The notes under the pieces: generated by a model
The model's input: only the letters and a program-made list of their open reading frames with translations
The model's database searches: none
Told to the model about the DNA's origin: nothing
Program-made: the position numbers and the translations under genes
Source: Gallionella sp.
GTDB lineage: Bacteria; Pseudomonadota; Gammaproteobacteria; Burkholderiales; Gallionellaceae
Length of the DNA stretch: 64,000 nucleotides
Direction: 5' to 3'
Assembly (NCBI GenBank): GCA_030645955.1
Contig: JAUSMR010000155.1
Coordinates: forward strand, 1 to 64,000
Shown: one piece after another, positions 27,187 to 37,934 of the stretch
Position numbering within the stretch: position 1 is the stretch's first letter
How the letters are laid out: each line of letters begins with the position of its first letter

Positions 27187-27671
27187 ATCCGCTTCTCAAA
27201 ATAGGCTTGATTACGCTTCCCGTACGGGCACGGCGCGCCGTGCCCCTACACAAAATTGGCTTGTGTGCCTTTGCATTAACAACAGCGACGCTCACCAACG
27301 CCGGGGAATTGGGGCGGCTGTTTTTCACTCCGGAACAACGCGCGCAACTGGATTACAATTATGCACGAGGGACGCGACCGGACAGCGGCAGCGCACCGAC
27401 GGACAATGCGCGCGCGCTGACGCTCAACGGCATCGTGCAAATGCATGGCGGTAAACGTACCGCGTGGATCAACGGCGTGCCCCAGGCGGTCGGGCGCAGC
27501 GATGAGAAGACGCCGGAAAGCCTGCCGGTTCCGCTGCCCGGCCAAAACAAATCGGTCAAACTCAAAGTCGGACAGCGCGTCTTGCTGAGTCCGTCTGCCA
27601 GCCCTAACAAGTCAGAACCGAATTCTTCAAAGCCGGGCACTGCCAAACAAGACGCAGCAGAGGAGGATTAA
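27183..27671 (+). CDS. MshK/PilP-like small periplasmic protein
   Basis: A 162-residue protein with an apparent N-terminal export signal, a middle segment LFFTPEQRAQLD and a C-terminal part like the GspC/PilP/MshK homology region (LTLNGIVQMHGGKRTAWINGV; LKVGQRVLL). In pili of this type it would link inner-membrane subunits to the secretin. The N-terminus is odd: residues ~14-22 (PVRARRAVP) are encoded by a 28-base palindrome (27222-27249) flanked by similar short sequences reading KIGLI and KIGLC, so the signal region seems interrupted by a repeat insertion. Confidence 0.65.
   Translation: MNPLLKIGLITLPVRARRAVPLHKIGLCAFALTTATLTNAGELGRLFFTPEQRAQLDYNYARGTRPDSGSAPTDNARALTLNGIVQMHGGKRTAWINGVPQAVGRSDEKTPESLPVPLPGQNKSVKLKVGQRVLLSPSASPNKSEPNSSKPGTAKQDAAEED
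27222..27249. repeat. GTA...TAC palindrome inside the mshK-like gene
   Basis: GTACGGGCACGGC pairs with GCCGTGCCCCTAC around GC, with one mismatch. Flanks AAAATAGGCTTG and AAAATTGGCTTG are near-identical and could be a target duplication of about 12 bases. Confidence 0.8.
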
Positions 27672-27677
27672 AGAATC

Positions 27678-29063
27678 ATGCCCGCCAGACATATCGCTAT
27701 TTCCAAACCGGTTCGCAGCAAGCAGCGCGGCGCGGCTTTGATGGTGATGCTGGTGATTATGGTGATGGGCGCCGCCAGCTTCCTGGTCAGTTCGCTCAGC
27801 CGCTCGGGGCTGCAAATTAAACGGGATCAGAATACGTCAGAAGCTCTTGCACAAGCAAAAGAGGCGCTGATTGGCTATGCAACATCGGTCAATTTGTTCA
27901 GCGGGAGTGCGCGACCAGGCGACCTGCCCTGCCCTGATAGAAATAATGACGGGGTAGCCGAGTCCTCCTGCGGCGATGCCAGCGGGAGCAATCAATCACA
28001 GCGCATCGGTCGCCTGCCTTGGATGACGCTGGGACTACCTGACCTGCGCGATGGCAGCGGCGAGCGTCTGTGGTATGCCGTCTCCAACAATTTCAAGAAC
28101 AGCACTCGCACCACCTGCACCTCGCCCGGACAATCCGGTTGCCTGAACAGCGACACCGTGGGCACCATCACAGTTCGTAGTTCTGATGGCAATATAATCA
28201 ACGACGCTACCTCAGGCAGCGGTGTGGTTGCCGTCATCATCGCCCCCGGCGATGTCCTGCAACGTCAAGGGGGCGCGCTGCAAGACCGCAGCAGCGCGGG
28301 CATCAACACCGCCAGCAACTACCTGGACATTGCTAATGGCATAGACAATGCCAGCTTCACCGACAGCACAACCAACGGTTTCATTCAGGGCCGGATCAAG
28401 GATAGCAACGACAACCTCATCGTTAACGATCAGTTGCTGGTCATCTCGCAAAACATCATCATGCAGCCATTACAGAAGCGCGTGGCGGCCGAGGTGAAGC
28501 TCTGTCTGGAAGACTATGCAAGCAACAACATTGGTCGCTACCCTTGGGCTGCACCAATCACTGATTTGGGTTTGACTTACAACGACAATAATGACGAATA
28601 TTTCGGGCGCATTCCAGACAACCTGGATCAAACCTGGAGCGATAGCTACACCGGTTGGCCCAGTTATACACACCTCATGAGCGACCAATGGGGAACCTGC
28701 AACACACATACCAACAACACCCCAAGAGCTTGGTGGATCAATTGGAAGGAAATGGTGTTTTATGGTGTGGCGAGAAGGTTCAGACCAAATGATACGACCG
28801 CCCTAAGCTTTCCTTCAATTTGTGAAGCATCAACTACTAACTGTTTAAAGGTTAATACTTCAAATACTCACGCAAGATTTGTCGTGATTGTTGCCGGAAA
28901 GAAACTCAGTACACCGAATCAGGCAAACCGCAATTCAAACAAGAGCAATGCGTTCTATTATCTGGAGGGTGGCAATGAGAGTGCCGATCCAAGCATTGGT
29001 TACAATCTCTTCTATCAGGCTTCGCCTTCATCCTCCTTTAACGACATGCTGATATATCAATGA
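27678..29063 (+). CDS. GspK/PilX-like minor pilin or pseudopilin
   Basis: A 461-residue protein with a good ribosome-binding site (AGGAGG, 27660s). Its N-terminus reads KQRGAALMVMLVIMVMG, the prepilin-like cleavage and helix pattern of PilX/GspK proteins, and lacks the glutamate at mature position 5, as GspK tip subunits do. A large, cysteine-containing globular part follows with the segment EALIGYA...RPGDLPCPD, which also occurs, altered, in the next protein (QALIGFA...GRLPCPA). It probably forms the tip of the fibre. The 3' half is richer in A+T than its neighbours. Confidence 0.65.
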   Translation: MPARHIAISKPVRSKQRGAALMVMLVIMVMGAASFLVSSLSRSGLQIKRDQNTSEALAQAKEALIGYATSVNLFSGSARPGDLPCPDRNNDGVAESSCGDASGSNQSQRIGRLPWMTLGLPDLRDGSGERLWYAVSNNFKNSTRTTCTSPGQSGCLNSDTVGTITVRSSDGNIINDATSGSGVVAVIIAPGDVLQRQGGALQDRSSAGINTASNYLDIANGIDNASFTDSTTNGFIQGRIKDSNDNLIVNDQLLVISQNIIMQPLQKRVAAEVKLCLEDYASNNIGRYPWAAPITDLGLTYNDNNDEYFGRIPDNLDQTWSDSYTGWPSYTHLMSDQWGTCNTHTNNTPRAWWINWKEMVFYGVARRFRPNDTTALSFPSICEASTTNCLKVNTSNTHARFVVIVAGKKLSTPNQANRNSNKSNAFYYLEGGNESADPSIGYNLFYQASPSSSFNDMLIYQ

Positions 29064-29815
29064 ACACGACTATTTCTGACTATCGCAGGGTTAACGGTTT
29101 CTCCTTGGTCGAGATGGCTATCGTGCTAGCCATCGTGGCACTGCTCCTGGGAGGCCTGCTGCCAACCATATCAGGCCAGATCGAACAGCAACGCAGTAAT
29201 GAAACACGCAAACAACTGGATGAAATCCAGCAAGCACTGATTGGATTCGCCATCACTAGCGGTCGCCTGCCCTGTCCCGCCTCTTCCACCAGCAATGGCA
29301 TGGAAAGCCCCGTAGGTGGCGGCAACTGTTCAAACTTTAACAATGGTTTTGTACCCGCCGCAACGCTTGGGCTCACGCCAATAGATAGTCAAGGTTTCGC
29401 CATTGACTCATGGAACAACCGCATTCACTACGCAGTGACTTCGTGGAACAGCAACACCTTCACCACGACTAACAGCATGAGCACGGTCGGAATTTCAAAT
29501 CTTTTGCCTAATTTGCTCGTGTGCTCAATTGCCAGCACTAGTAGCTCAAGCTGCTCTGTCGCCGGTTCTGCGCTCACATCAAGTCCGGGCGTGCCCGTAG
29601 TAATCTATTCGACCGGCAAGAATGGCGGTTACGGCGGTACTGGCACCGATGAAGCGGAAAATCCAAATCCAAATAGCGCCGACAATGATCGCGTGTTCGT
29701 CAGCCACGTACCATCCCCAAGCACAGCTACGAATGGCGAATTTGACGATCTCGTGGTATGGATATCACCAAACATCCTGCTCAGCCGCATGGTTGCGGCT
29801 GGCAAGCTGCCGTAG
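29060..29815 (+). CDS. Type IV prepilin (MshO-like)
   Basis: A 251-residue prepilin with the classical leader GFSLVEMAIVLAIVALLLGGLLP; cleavage follows the glycine at about residue 13, with glutamate at mature position 5. The body carries LIGFAITSGRLPCPA and several cysteines. It overlaps the previous gene by 4 bases and is the last gene of the locus in view. The TAG stop codon lies inside GTAGGAGCC, the start of a REP-like sequence, so the C-terminus was probably set by a repeat insertion. No major pilin or prepilin peptidase gene is adjacent. Confidence 0.85.
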   Translation: MNTTISDYRRVNGFSLVEMAIVLAIVALLLGGLLPTISGQIEQQRSNETRKQLDEIQQALIGFAITSGRLPCPASSTSNGMESPVGGGNCSNFNNGFVPAATLGLTPIDSQGFAIDSWNNRIHYAVTSWNSNTFTTTNSMSTVGISNLLPNLLVCSIASTSSSSCSVAGSALTSSPGVPVVIYSTGKNGGYGGTGTDEAENPNPNSADNDRVFVSHVPSPSTATNGEFDDLVVWISPNILLSRMVAAGKLP

Positions 29816-30061
29816 GAGCCCGATTAAGCCAGCCGCTTGGTTGCCGTTCTTTTATCGTTCCCATGCTCCGCGTGGTAACAAGGTTTTTGACGCTCCGCGT
29901 CGCGAGTGCTGGCGCGTTGTGTTGATCGAACAATCTCCGCGAACCGGTGTAAATCCGTTCCCACGCGGAGCATGGGAACGATGAGGAAACTTTCGGGCGA
30001 TAGATTTATATGACATTCGCGCAATGAATTGCGCTCCTACAAAACCCGCGTTGCCCTCCTA
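29812..30061. repeat. REP-like and other repeats between the prepilin gene and the RAYT gene
   Basis: GTAGGAGCCCGATTAAG starts at 29812. A long inverted repeat with ends CGTTCCCATGCTCCGCGTGG and CCACGCGGAGCATGGGAACG spans about 29857-29983. Two CTCCTAC motifs lie near 30030-30060. These are remnants of at least two repeat families; no gene is seen. Confidence 0.7.
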
Positions 30062-30511
30062 CAGCCATATCGCGTCCCAATGTGGATATTCGCCAACACT
30101 ATTGGCCAAACCTGAGCGCAAGGAATTGGCTATGATGTAGCACGCAATGTCGCTCAGGTTTTCGTCGTCGCGCAATGCGTGGTCATGAAATCCGCGCTGC
30201 CAAACCCGCTGCCGGAGGGTCAACGACACCTTGGTCTTGTACAAGCGGACTACCTCCGACAAGCTCCCATCTTCCTCAAGCTGAAGCAACCAATGGACAT
30301 GATCGGGCATGATGACGAAAGCCAGAGTTTGTGCACGGCGCACAACATCCTTGTCATGGAAACACCGCACCGCTGCACGCGCGGCGGCAAAAGAAATAAA
30401 AGCAGGTTTGCGGGATGCGGTAACGGCGGTAACTAGGTAGGCATGGTTCGGCAGAGAAACGCGACCCTTGCGGAGATTTTTTCCATGGGGTTGTTTTTCC
30501 GCATCGTCCAT
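30059..30511 (-). mobile_element. REP-associated tyrosine transposase (RAYT, IS200/IS605-like Y1 family)
   Basis: RAYTs are single-copy HUH transposases that cut and spread REP palindromes. This 150-residue protein (start ATG 30511 with GAGAGGG 8 bases upstream) has the HUH pair in MPDHVHWLLQ near residue 84 and the C-terminal helix with the catalytic-type tyrosine in IACYIIANSLRSGL. NHAYLVTAVTASR at the N-terminus is also typical. The gene is flanked on one side by a perfect GTAGGAGC...GCTCCTAC REP pair (30563-30626) and on the other by related motifs, and its TAG stop lies in a GTAGGAGG motif. The frame is intact, so it may be active. Confidence 0.9.
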
Positions 30512-30562
30512 GACAAAACCCTCTCGCAAAAATTGAACAATATTCGCGCAATACGCTGCCCC

Positions 30563-30626
30563 GTAGGAGCCCGATTTATCGGGCGATTGTTGTGAAGATT
30601 AATCGCCCGATAAATCGGGCTCCTAC
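30563..30626. repeat. REP pair (BIME-like) beside the RAYT gene
   Basis: GTAGGAGCCCGATTTATCGG is repeated inverted as CCGATAAATCGGGCTCCTAC with a short spacer. GTAG at the foot of the hairpin is the feature RAYTs recognise in REP sequences. It lies between the RAYT start and the cysS stop. Confidence 0.88.
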
Positions 30627-30627
30627 A

Positions 30628-32079
30628 TTACGCGCGCCGCCAAGTAGTGCCCTGCGGCGTGTCTTCCAATACGATCCCAGCTTCCAGCAGCTCCTTGCGT
30701 ATGCGGTCGGCCTCGGCGAAGTTCCTGGCTTGCTTGGCGGCGATGCGCGCTTCGATCTGCGCTCTGATCGCCGCATCATCAAGCCCGCCTTCGCTTGCAT
30801 CGCCTTGCAGGAATACCTGCGGGTCGCGTTGCAGCAGCCCCAGTACCCCTGCCAAAGCTTTGAGTTGCGCGGCCGCTTCTGCGGACTGGCTGCGGTTCGC
30901 TTCATTGGCGAGATCGAACAACACCGCCACCGCTTCAGGGGTGTTGAAGTCGTCGTCCATCGACGCCTTGAAGCGCTGGGCATAGGGCTCGTTCCAATCC
31001 ACACAACCCTCTCCCCCAGCCCCTCTCCCGTTAACGGGAGAGGGGAGCTTGCTTCCCTCCCCAGCTTGCGGGGGAGGGGCTGAGGGAGAGGGCAGGCTTT
31101 TCAGCGCCGTATAAAGCCGCGTCAGCGCGCCCTTCGCATCGTCCAGATGCGCGTCTGAATAATTCAGCGCGCTGCGGTAGTGCGCGCGCAGGATGAAGAA
31201 GCGCACCACTTCGGCATCATATTTTTTCAGCACTTCGCGGATGGTGAAAAAGTTGCCCAGCGACTTGGACATTTTTTCCTCATCCACGCGCACGAAGCCG
31301 TTGTGCATCCAGTAGTTCACAAAGCGGCACCGGTGTGCGCCTTCGCTCTGCGCAATCTCGTTCTCGTGATGCGGGAACTGCAAATCGGCGCCGCCGCCGT
31401 GAATATCGAAATGCTTACCAAGGAGTTCGGTGCCCATCGCCGAGCATTCGATATGCCAGCCGGGACGGCCCTTGCCCCACGGCGAATCCCACTTCACTTC
31501 ATCGGCTTCCTGTTCTTTGGCGTGTTTCCACAGCACGAAGTCGAGCGGGTCATTCTTGCCCTCGGCGATATCCACACGTTCACCAGCGCGCAAGTCTTCC
31601 AGCGATTTTCCGGATAGCTTGCCGTAGCCATCGAACTTGCGCACCGCGTAATTTACATCGCCATCCGCAGCGCGATAGGCCAATCCATTGGCTTCCAGCT
31701 TGGCGATCATCTCCAGCATCTGCGGCACGTATTGCGTGGCGCGCGGCTCGTGGTCGGGGCGCTGCACGCCGAGAGCGTCGGCATCCTCGTGCATCGCATT
31801 AATAAATCGTTGCGTCAGCACATGGATGGATTCGCCCTTCTCCGCCGCGCGCCTGATGATCTTATCGTCGATGTCGGTGATATTGCGCACGTAGGTCACG
31901 TCATAACCGGAAGCCTTCAGCCAGCGGTATACCATGTCGAACACCACCATCACGCGCGCATGGCCGAGGTGGCAATAGTCGTACACCGTCATGCCGCACA
32001 CATACATGCGCACCTTGTTCGGTTCGATGGGGGTGAATTCCTGCTTGTCGCGGGTGAGGGTGTTGTAGATTTTCAGCAT
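30628..32079 (-). CDS. cysS: Cysteinyl-tRNA synthetase
   Basis: Class I synthetase charging tRNA-Cys. The N-terminal core has [19 protein letters not shown] (zinc cysteine plus HIGH-type motif), zinc ligands in HIECSAMG, and the KMSKS loop [11 protein letters not shown]. The 483-residue length is slightly above the usual ~460 because residues ~330-358 form an in-frame insert ([14 protein letters not shown]..) encoded by a long inverted repeat at 31007-31092. The reading frame continues into the normal C-terminal domain ([21 protein letters not shown]), so the enzyme is probably functional with an extra loop. Confidence 0.96.
   Translation of the reverse strand: MLKIYNTLTRDKQEFTPIEPNKVRMYVCGMTVYDYCHLGHARVMVVFDMVYRWLKASGYDVTYVRNITDIDDKIIRRAAEKGESIHVLTQRFINAMHEDADALGVQRPDHEPRATQYVPQMLEMIAKLEANGLAYRAADGDVNYAVRKFDGYGKLSGKSLEDLRAGERVDIAEGKNDPLDFVLWKHAKEQEADEVKWDSPWGKGRPGWHIECSAMGTELLGKHFDIHGGGADLQFPHHENEIAQSEGAHRCRFVNYWMHNGFVRVDEEKMSKSLGNFFTIREVLKKYDAEVVRFFILRAHYRSALNYSDAHLDDAKGALTRLYTALKSLPSPSAPPPQAGEGSKLPSPVNGRGAGGEGCVDWNEPYAQRFKASMDDDFNTPEAVAVLFDLANEANRSQSAEAAAQLKALAGVLGLLQRDPQVFLQGDASEGGLDDAAIRAQIEARIAAKQARNFAEADRIRKELLEAGIVLEDTPQGTTWRRA
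31007..31092. repeat. CCCTCTCCC...GGGAGAGGG inverted repeat inside cysS
   Basis: Outer arms CCCTCTCCCCCAGCCCCTC and GAGGGGCTGAGGGAGAGGG pair. Inside is a second short hairpin, CTCTCCCGTTAACGGGAGAG. This repeat type is normally intergenic in proteobacteria. Confidence 0.85.
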
Positions 32080-32101
32080 TTTTAACCTTGATAAATCTTT
32101 T

Positions 32102-32164
32102 AAGCTTGTTGCCAGTAGCTGGTTGCTTGTAGCAGAACCTGGTTGCGCTACAAGCTACAGGCTA

Positions 32165-32172
<8 letters not shown>
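32102..32172. repeat. GTAGC-type inverted repeat at the glnS 3' end
   Basis: AGCTTGTTGCCAGTAGC... is answered by ...CTACAAGCTACAGGC and CTACTAGCTACCCGC. Related to 4236-4312. The glnS stop TAG at 32165-32167 is inside the element. Confidence 0.65.
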
Positions 32173-33853
<1,681 letters not shown>

Positions 33854-34140
33854 GCTGGGTTTCTCGGTTTCATTTTAAGTTGGCAGAATGCGCGGTGGAT
33901 TTTACCCGAAAACACTGTAAACAAAGGATTGAGGAGCGAGTAAAACCCGCATCTTTGTTTTTCACTCAATATCCGAACGCAATCCGGGGACAAGAAATCA
34001 GGGGCGGGCAAAAACTGCTGCTCTGCCTTAACCCAATCCTCAATCCTGCCTCTCAGTGACATAAACTGTGTAAATACACGGGTAATTTGATAGAATTCGC
34101 CGCTATCTGGACCAGTGTACCCAACGGACTGAATAACACG

Positions 34141-35145
34141 ATGAATATGTTCAACGGTTTCCCTCTCCACGCCGCGCTGTTTGCCGGTGCATTACTGCTA
34201 AGCGCCAGCCCCGCTGCGCAGGCTGACGACATTCAGGATGCCAACCAGCTGTTCAAGCAAGGTCAGCACAGCCAGGCATTGGGCAAGGTGAATGGATTTT
34301 TGGTCAATCAACCAAAAGATGCGCAAGCGCGTTTCCTGAAGGGGCTGATCCTCACCGAGCAGGGCAAAACTGCCGATGCCATCAAGACGTTTTCGGCTTT
34401 GACCGAGGACTACCCGGAACTTCCTGAGCCCTATAACAATCTCGCCGTACTGTATGCCAGCCAGAGTCAATACGACAAAGCAAAGCTGGCGCTGGAAATG
34501 GCGATCCGCACTCACCCCAGCTATGCCACCGCACACGAGAACCTCGGCGACATTTACGCCAAGATGGCCAGCCAGGCTTACGATCGCGCCTTGCAACTGG
34601 ATCGCAGCAACACTGCCACGCAAACCAAGCTGGCGATGATTCAGGATCTGTTTGCAGATGGCGCACGCGGCAAGGCAACTCCTCTGCGCAACTTACCAGC
34701 GCCGGCCATCGCGGCAGAGCAGGAAAACAAGGCCGAGCCTGCCGCACCTGTCGCAATCAGACTTTCACCCGCCGAAAAAAGCGCTGAACCCGCTCCCGCA
34801 GCGGACAACAGCAGCGAAGTATTAAAAACCGTCAATGCCTGGGCTGCCGCATGGTCATCCAGGGATGTGCAGAAATATTTGTCATTCTATGCCGCCGATT
34901 TCAAGACACCGGGCGGTGAAAAACGTGCTGCCTGGGAAGCTGCACGCCAGGAGCGCATCAGCACGCCGAAATCCATCCACGTCGGCATCGGCAACGCGAC
35001 CGTAAAATTTAACGATAGCGACCATGCCACCGTGAAGTACCGTCAGTCTTATCAGGCAAAACACCTTAAAACCTCCAGCAACAAAACGTTGTTGATGGTG
35101 AAATCCGGCGACAAGTGGCTGATTCAGGAAGAGCGTGCCAGGTAA
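34141..35145 (+). CDS. Exported TPR protein with C-terminal NTF2-like domain
   Basis: The ATG at 34141 opens a signal peptide (LFAGALLLSASPAAQADD). Residues ~30-200 are TPR repeats (DANQLFKQGQHSQALGKVNGFL; AVLYASQSQYDKAKLALEMAI). After a Pro/Ala linker, residues ~222-334 form an NTF2/SnoaL-like domain (WAAAWSSRDVQKYLSFYAADF..GEKRAAWEAARQERI). The same C-terminal domain type occurs in the next gene, an L,D-transpeptidase, 3 bases downstream, so the two probably act together in the periplasm. The 287 bases upstream hold only an AATCCTCAATCC-type inverted repeat. Confidence 0.72.
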   Translation: MNMFNGFPLHAALFAGALLLSASPAAQADDIQDANQLFKQGQHSQALGKVNGFLVNQPKDAQARFLKGLILTEQGKTADAIKTFSALTEDYPELPEPYNNLAVLYASQSQYDKAKLALEMAIRTHPSYATAHENLGDIYAKMASQAYDRALQLDRSNTATQTKLAMIQDLFADGARGKATPLRNLPAPAIAAEQENKAEPAAPVAIRLSPAEKSAEPAPAADNSSEVLKTVNAWAAAWSSRDVQKYLSFYAADFKTPGGEKRAAWEAARQERISTPKSIHVGIGNATVKFNDSDHATVKYRQSYQAKHLKTSSNKTLLMVKSGDKWLIQEERAR

Positions 35146-35148
35146 ACC

Positions 35149-36318
35149 ATGTCGCGTCCAACAATAATATCTTCGTTGCTGTGCGGTTTGCTGATAACCA
35201 CCGCGCATGCGGAATCCGGCTCGCGCGGCACTGAAGCGCAGCTGGTGAAAAGCCTGCAAGCCATCAATGACAATCACCTCGATATCGCCCTCAGCGTGGT
35301 GGACGGCCTGTTGGACGCCAAGCCGAATTTCAAGCTGGCACAATTAGTCAAAGGCGATCTGCTTATGGCGCGCGCTGGCGCGATTGAAAATTTTGGCAGC
35401 GCGCCGAATGGGCCGCACGACGAGATTGAAGGCCTGCGCGACGAGGCTAGAGTGCGCCTGCAACGCGTTCTATCCCAAACAGACCCCAAGCTTACGCCAC
35501 GTTTTTTATGGCAGATGGATACCGAACAAAAGTATGCGCTGGTGGTGGACACCAGCCGCGCCACGCTATACGTTTATGAAAATGTGAATGGCGAACCGCG
35601 CTATGTCACTGACTTCTACATCACAATCGGCAAGCTCGGCGCCGAAAAAACTTTCGAAGGAGACCAGCGCACACCCATCGGGGTATATTTTGTAAAAGCA
35701 GAATTACCCAAGGGGAAACTTGCCGATCTCTATGGCAGTGGTGCCTACCCGCTTAGCTACCCTAACGAATGGGATCGCAAAAACAAGCGTACCGGAAGCG
35801 GTATCTGGTTACATGGCACACCCAGTAATACCTATAGCCGCCCACCCCGCGCCAGCAACGGCTGCGTGGTATTGGCGAACGAGGATCTGGACAAGCTTGC
35901 GCCCTACCTGCAAGCCGGAATCACGCCGGTCATCATTACCAATCGGATGACATGGATCGACGAGCAGGATCTTGGCGGGCGCACAGAGCTGCTGCAAACA
36001 GTAGAACAATGGCGCAAGGATTGGTCCAGTCTTGACACTGACACATACCTCAAACACTATGCGCCAACTTTCTCCAGCGACAGCATGGACTACCCTGCAT
36101 GGGCGAAGCAAAAACAACTGGTGAACAGCGCAAAGTCCTGGATCAAAGTCAGCCTCTCGAATATCAGCTTATTCACCTATCCTGAACAGCCCGATTTGGT
36201 GGTAGTCAATTTCGAGCAGGATTACAGCAGCAACAACCTGTCCAACCGCATGAAAAAACGCCAGTACTGGATGAAGCAAAACAATCTCTGGAAAATCATT
36301 TACGAAGGAGCCGCATAA
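35149..36318 (+). CDS. L,D-transpeptidase (YkuD family) with C-terminal NTF2-like domain
   Basis: Periplasmic enzyme expected to form 3-3 peptidoglycan crosslinks or attach proteins or peptides to the wall. An N-terminal signal ([16 protein letters not shown]) is followed by a helical part and the YkuD domain at about residues 125-265, with the catalytic motif [16 protein letters not shown] (His and Cys). Residues ~280-389 form an NTF2-like domain ([21 protein letters not shown]) matching that of the preceding TPR protein. It follows that gene by 3 bases and precedes a cyclophilin by 1 base, so the three form an operon. Confidence 0.85.
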   Translation: MSRPTIISSLLCGLLITTAHAESGSRGTEAQLVKSLQAINDNHLDIALSVVDGLLDAKPNFKLAQLVKGDLLMARAGAIENFGSAPNGPHDEIEGLRDEARVRLQRVLSQTDPKLTPRFLWQMDTEQKYALVVDTSRATLYVYENVNGEPRYVTDFYITIGKLGAEKTFEGDQRTPIGVYFVKAELPKGKLADLYGSGAYPLSYPNEWDRKNKRTGSGIWLHGTPSNTYSRPPRASNGCVVLANEDLDKLAPYLQAGITPVIITNRMTWIDEQDLGGRTELLQTVEQWRKDWSSLDTDTYLKHYAPTFSSDSMDYPAWAKQKQLVNSAKSWIKVSLSNISLFTYPEQPDLVVVNFEQDYSSNNLSNRMKKRQYWMKQNNLWKIIYEGAA

Positions 36319-36319
36319 T

Positions 36320-36910
36320 ATGAAACAACTTTTCACCGCACTGTTCGCACTGCTGCTGTGCTGCACAATGCAATCTTCCCATTCTGCAACTCAAGTTTCA
36401 TCAGCTAAAGGAAAACCAACCATGGTCAAACTGCACACCAATCTCGGCACCATCACATTGCAACTGGATGCCGAAAAAGCCCCCAACACCGTCAAGAACT
36501 TTCTCGACTACGTGAATAGCGGTTTTTTCTCGAACACCATCTTCCATCGCGTAATCCCCAGCTTCATGATACAGGGCGGCGGTTTCGAGCCCGGCATGAA
36601 GCAAAAAGCCGTGAATGCCCCGATTAAAAACGAAGCCGCCAATGGCCTGAGGAACGACAAATACACGATTGCGATGGCGCGCACCAACGACCCGCATTCC
36701 GCCACCGGGCAATTTTTCATTAATACGAAAGACAATGGCTTCCTCGACTATCCGGGACAGGATGGCTGGGGCTACTGCGTATTCGGCAAAGTGGTCGAAG
36801 GCAAGGAAGTAGTGGACGCGATAGGCAAGGTCAAGACTGGCTTCAAATCAGGGCATCAAGACGTGCCTGAAGCAGACGTCGTCATCACCAAAGCGGAAGT
36901 AGTCAAGTAA
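36320..36910 (+). CDS. Peptidyl-prolyl cis-trans isomerase, cyclophilin type
   Basis: Cyclophilins speed cis-trans isomerisation of prolyl bonds. The cyclophilin domain is complete: [39 protein letters not shown] and [20 protein letters not shown]. From the ATG at 36320 the 196-residue product has a signal peptide ([20 protein letters not shown]) and would be periplasmic. An internal ATG at 36422 (MVKLHTNLG) matches cytoplasmic PpiB starts, but no good ribosome-binding site is seen there (AAAGGAAAACCAACC precedes it), so dual localisation is only possible. Confidence 0.92.
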   Translation: MKQLFTALFALLLCCTMQSSHSATQVSSAKGKPTMVKLHTNLGTITLQLDAEKAPNTVKNFLDYVNSGFFSNTIFHRVIPSFMIQGGGFEPGMKQKAVNAPIKNEAANGLRNDKYTIAMARTNDPHSATGQFFINTKDNGFLDYPGQDGWGYCVFGKVVEGKEVVDAIGKVKTGFKSGHQDVPEADVVITKAEVVK

Positions 36911-36912
36911 TC

Positions 36913-37049
36913 AGGATGCGGGATACGGGATTAAGGATTCGGGTGTTGTAGCTGCTATGCGGCTTCGGATTTTTTAAAATCAAGTGCGGCAATGCCGCAC
37001 AAAACCCTTAATCACATATCCTGCATCCCGAATCCCGAATCCCGCATCC
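36913..37049. repeat. Inverted repeat with CGGGAT/ATCCCG motifs between the cyclophilin gene and lpxH
   Basis: AGGATGCGGGATACGGGATT is answered by AATCCCGAATCCCGCATCCT at the other end. The centre contains GTGCGGCAATGCCGCAC, a smaller hairpin. Confidence 0.75.
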
Positions 37050-37053
37050 TGTC

Positions 37054-37815
37054 ATGCCTCACACCCTGTTCATTTCCGACCTGCATTTAAGCCGCGCACA
37101 GCCGCGCAGCATGGCGGAATTCCTGCACTTCGTAGCCGAGTTTGCCTCCAAAGCCGAAGCTCTTTATATACTCGGCGACTTGTTCGAATATTGGGCAGGC
37201 GATGATGATCTTGACGATGCATTCCACGCGCAGGTGATTGCCGCCCTGGCCAGTCTCACTCACCACCACACCAAAGTTTATCTGCTGCACGGAAACCGCG
37301 ATCTGTTGATGGGTCAAGTGCTGGCGAAAGCCTGCCATGCCACGCTGCTGGATGATCCCACCCTGATAGATTTGTATGGCACGCCGACGTTGCTCAGTCA
37401 CGGTGACACACTGTGCACCGACGATGTGGACTATCTGCGCTATCGCGAGCGAATGCACGACGCGGATTTCCAGAAAGACTTTCTCGCTCGGCCACTTGCC
37501 GCGCGCAAAGCCTTCATCGAACAATTACGCCAACACAGTACCGCAGCCAAACAGAACAAAGATAGCGCTATCATGGATGTGAACGATGAAGCGGTGGCCG
37601 CGTTGCTGCGCGAATATCACTACCCGCGCCTGATACACGGCCATACCCACCGGCCAGGCCGCCATGAGCATGCCGTGGATGGGCACATTTGCGAACGCTG
37701 GGTATTGGGTGACTGGTATCAGCAGGGCTCGGCATTGCGGGGAGATGCGCGGGGATGCAATGTGATTCTGTTTTCGTCAACATCCCAGCTTGGTCACCCA
37801 TTCATCCAGCTCTGA
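37054..37815 (+). CDS. lpxH: UDP-2,3-diacylglucosamine pyrophosphatase
   Basis: Fourth step of lipid A synthesis: hydrolyses UDP-2,3-diacylglucosamine to lipid X at the inner membrane. It is a calcineurin-type metallophosphoesterase with LFISDLHLSRAQP (metal ligands D8 and H10), ILGDLFEYWAGDDD, LHGNRDLLMG and the C-terminal HGHTHRPG motif. At 253 residues it is slightly longer than typical; the last ~10 residues may be added sequence. The start MPHTLF follows the repeat at 36913-37049 directly. Confidence 0.95.
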   Translation: MPHTLFISDLHLSRAQPRSMAEFLHFVAEFASKAEALYILGDLFEYWAGDDDLDDAFHAQVIAALASLTHHHTKVYLLHGNRDLLMGQVLAKACHATLLDDPTLIDLYGTPTLLSHGDTLCTDDVDYLRYRERMHDADFQKDFLARPLAARKAFIEQLRQHSTAAKQNKDSAIMDVNDEAVAALLREYHYPRLIHGHTHRPGRHEHAVDGHICERWVLGDWYQQGSALRGDARGCNVILFSSTSQLGHPFIQL

Positions 37816-37934
37816 TTCAAATCTGATGGAGGCCGGGCTGGGTGAGTGTAATTCGGGGTGATGGTGTGCGTGCGAAAAGTTGCCCCGGATTACATTGCAT
37901 TTCATCCGGGCAACGCTCGCTGGCCTGAGCCCAG

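Noticed and set aside
30563..30626. Rho-independent terminator for cysS
   Set aside because: The stem fits the REP family beside the RAYT gene, and no T run follows on either strand. It may still affect the cysS 3' end.
36422..36910. Cyclophilin starting at the internal ATG as the main product
   Set aside because: The upstream ATG gives a good signal peptide and follows the transpeptidase stop by one base, so the longer form is preferred.
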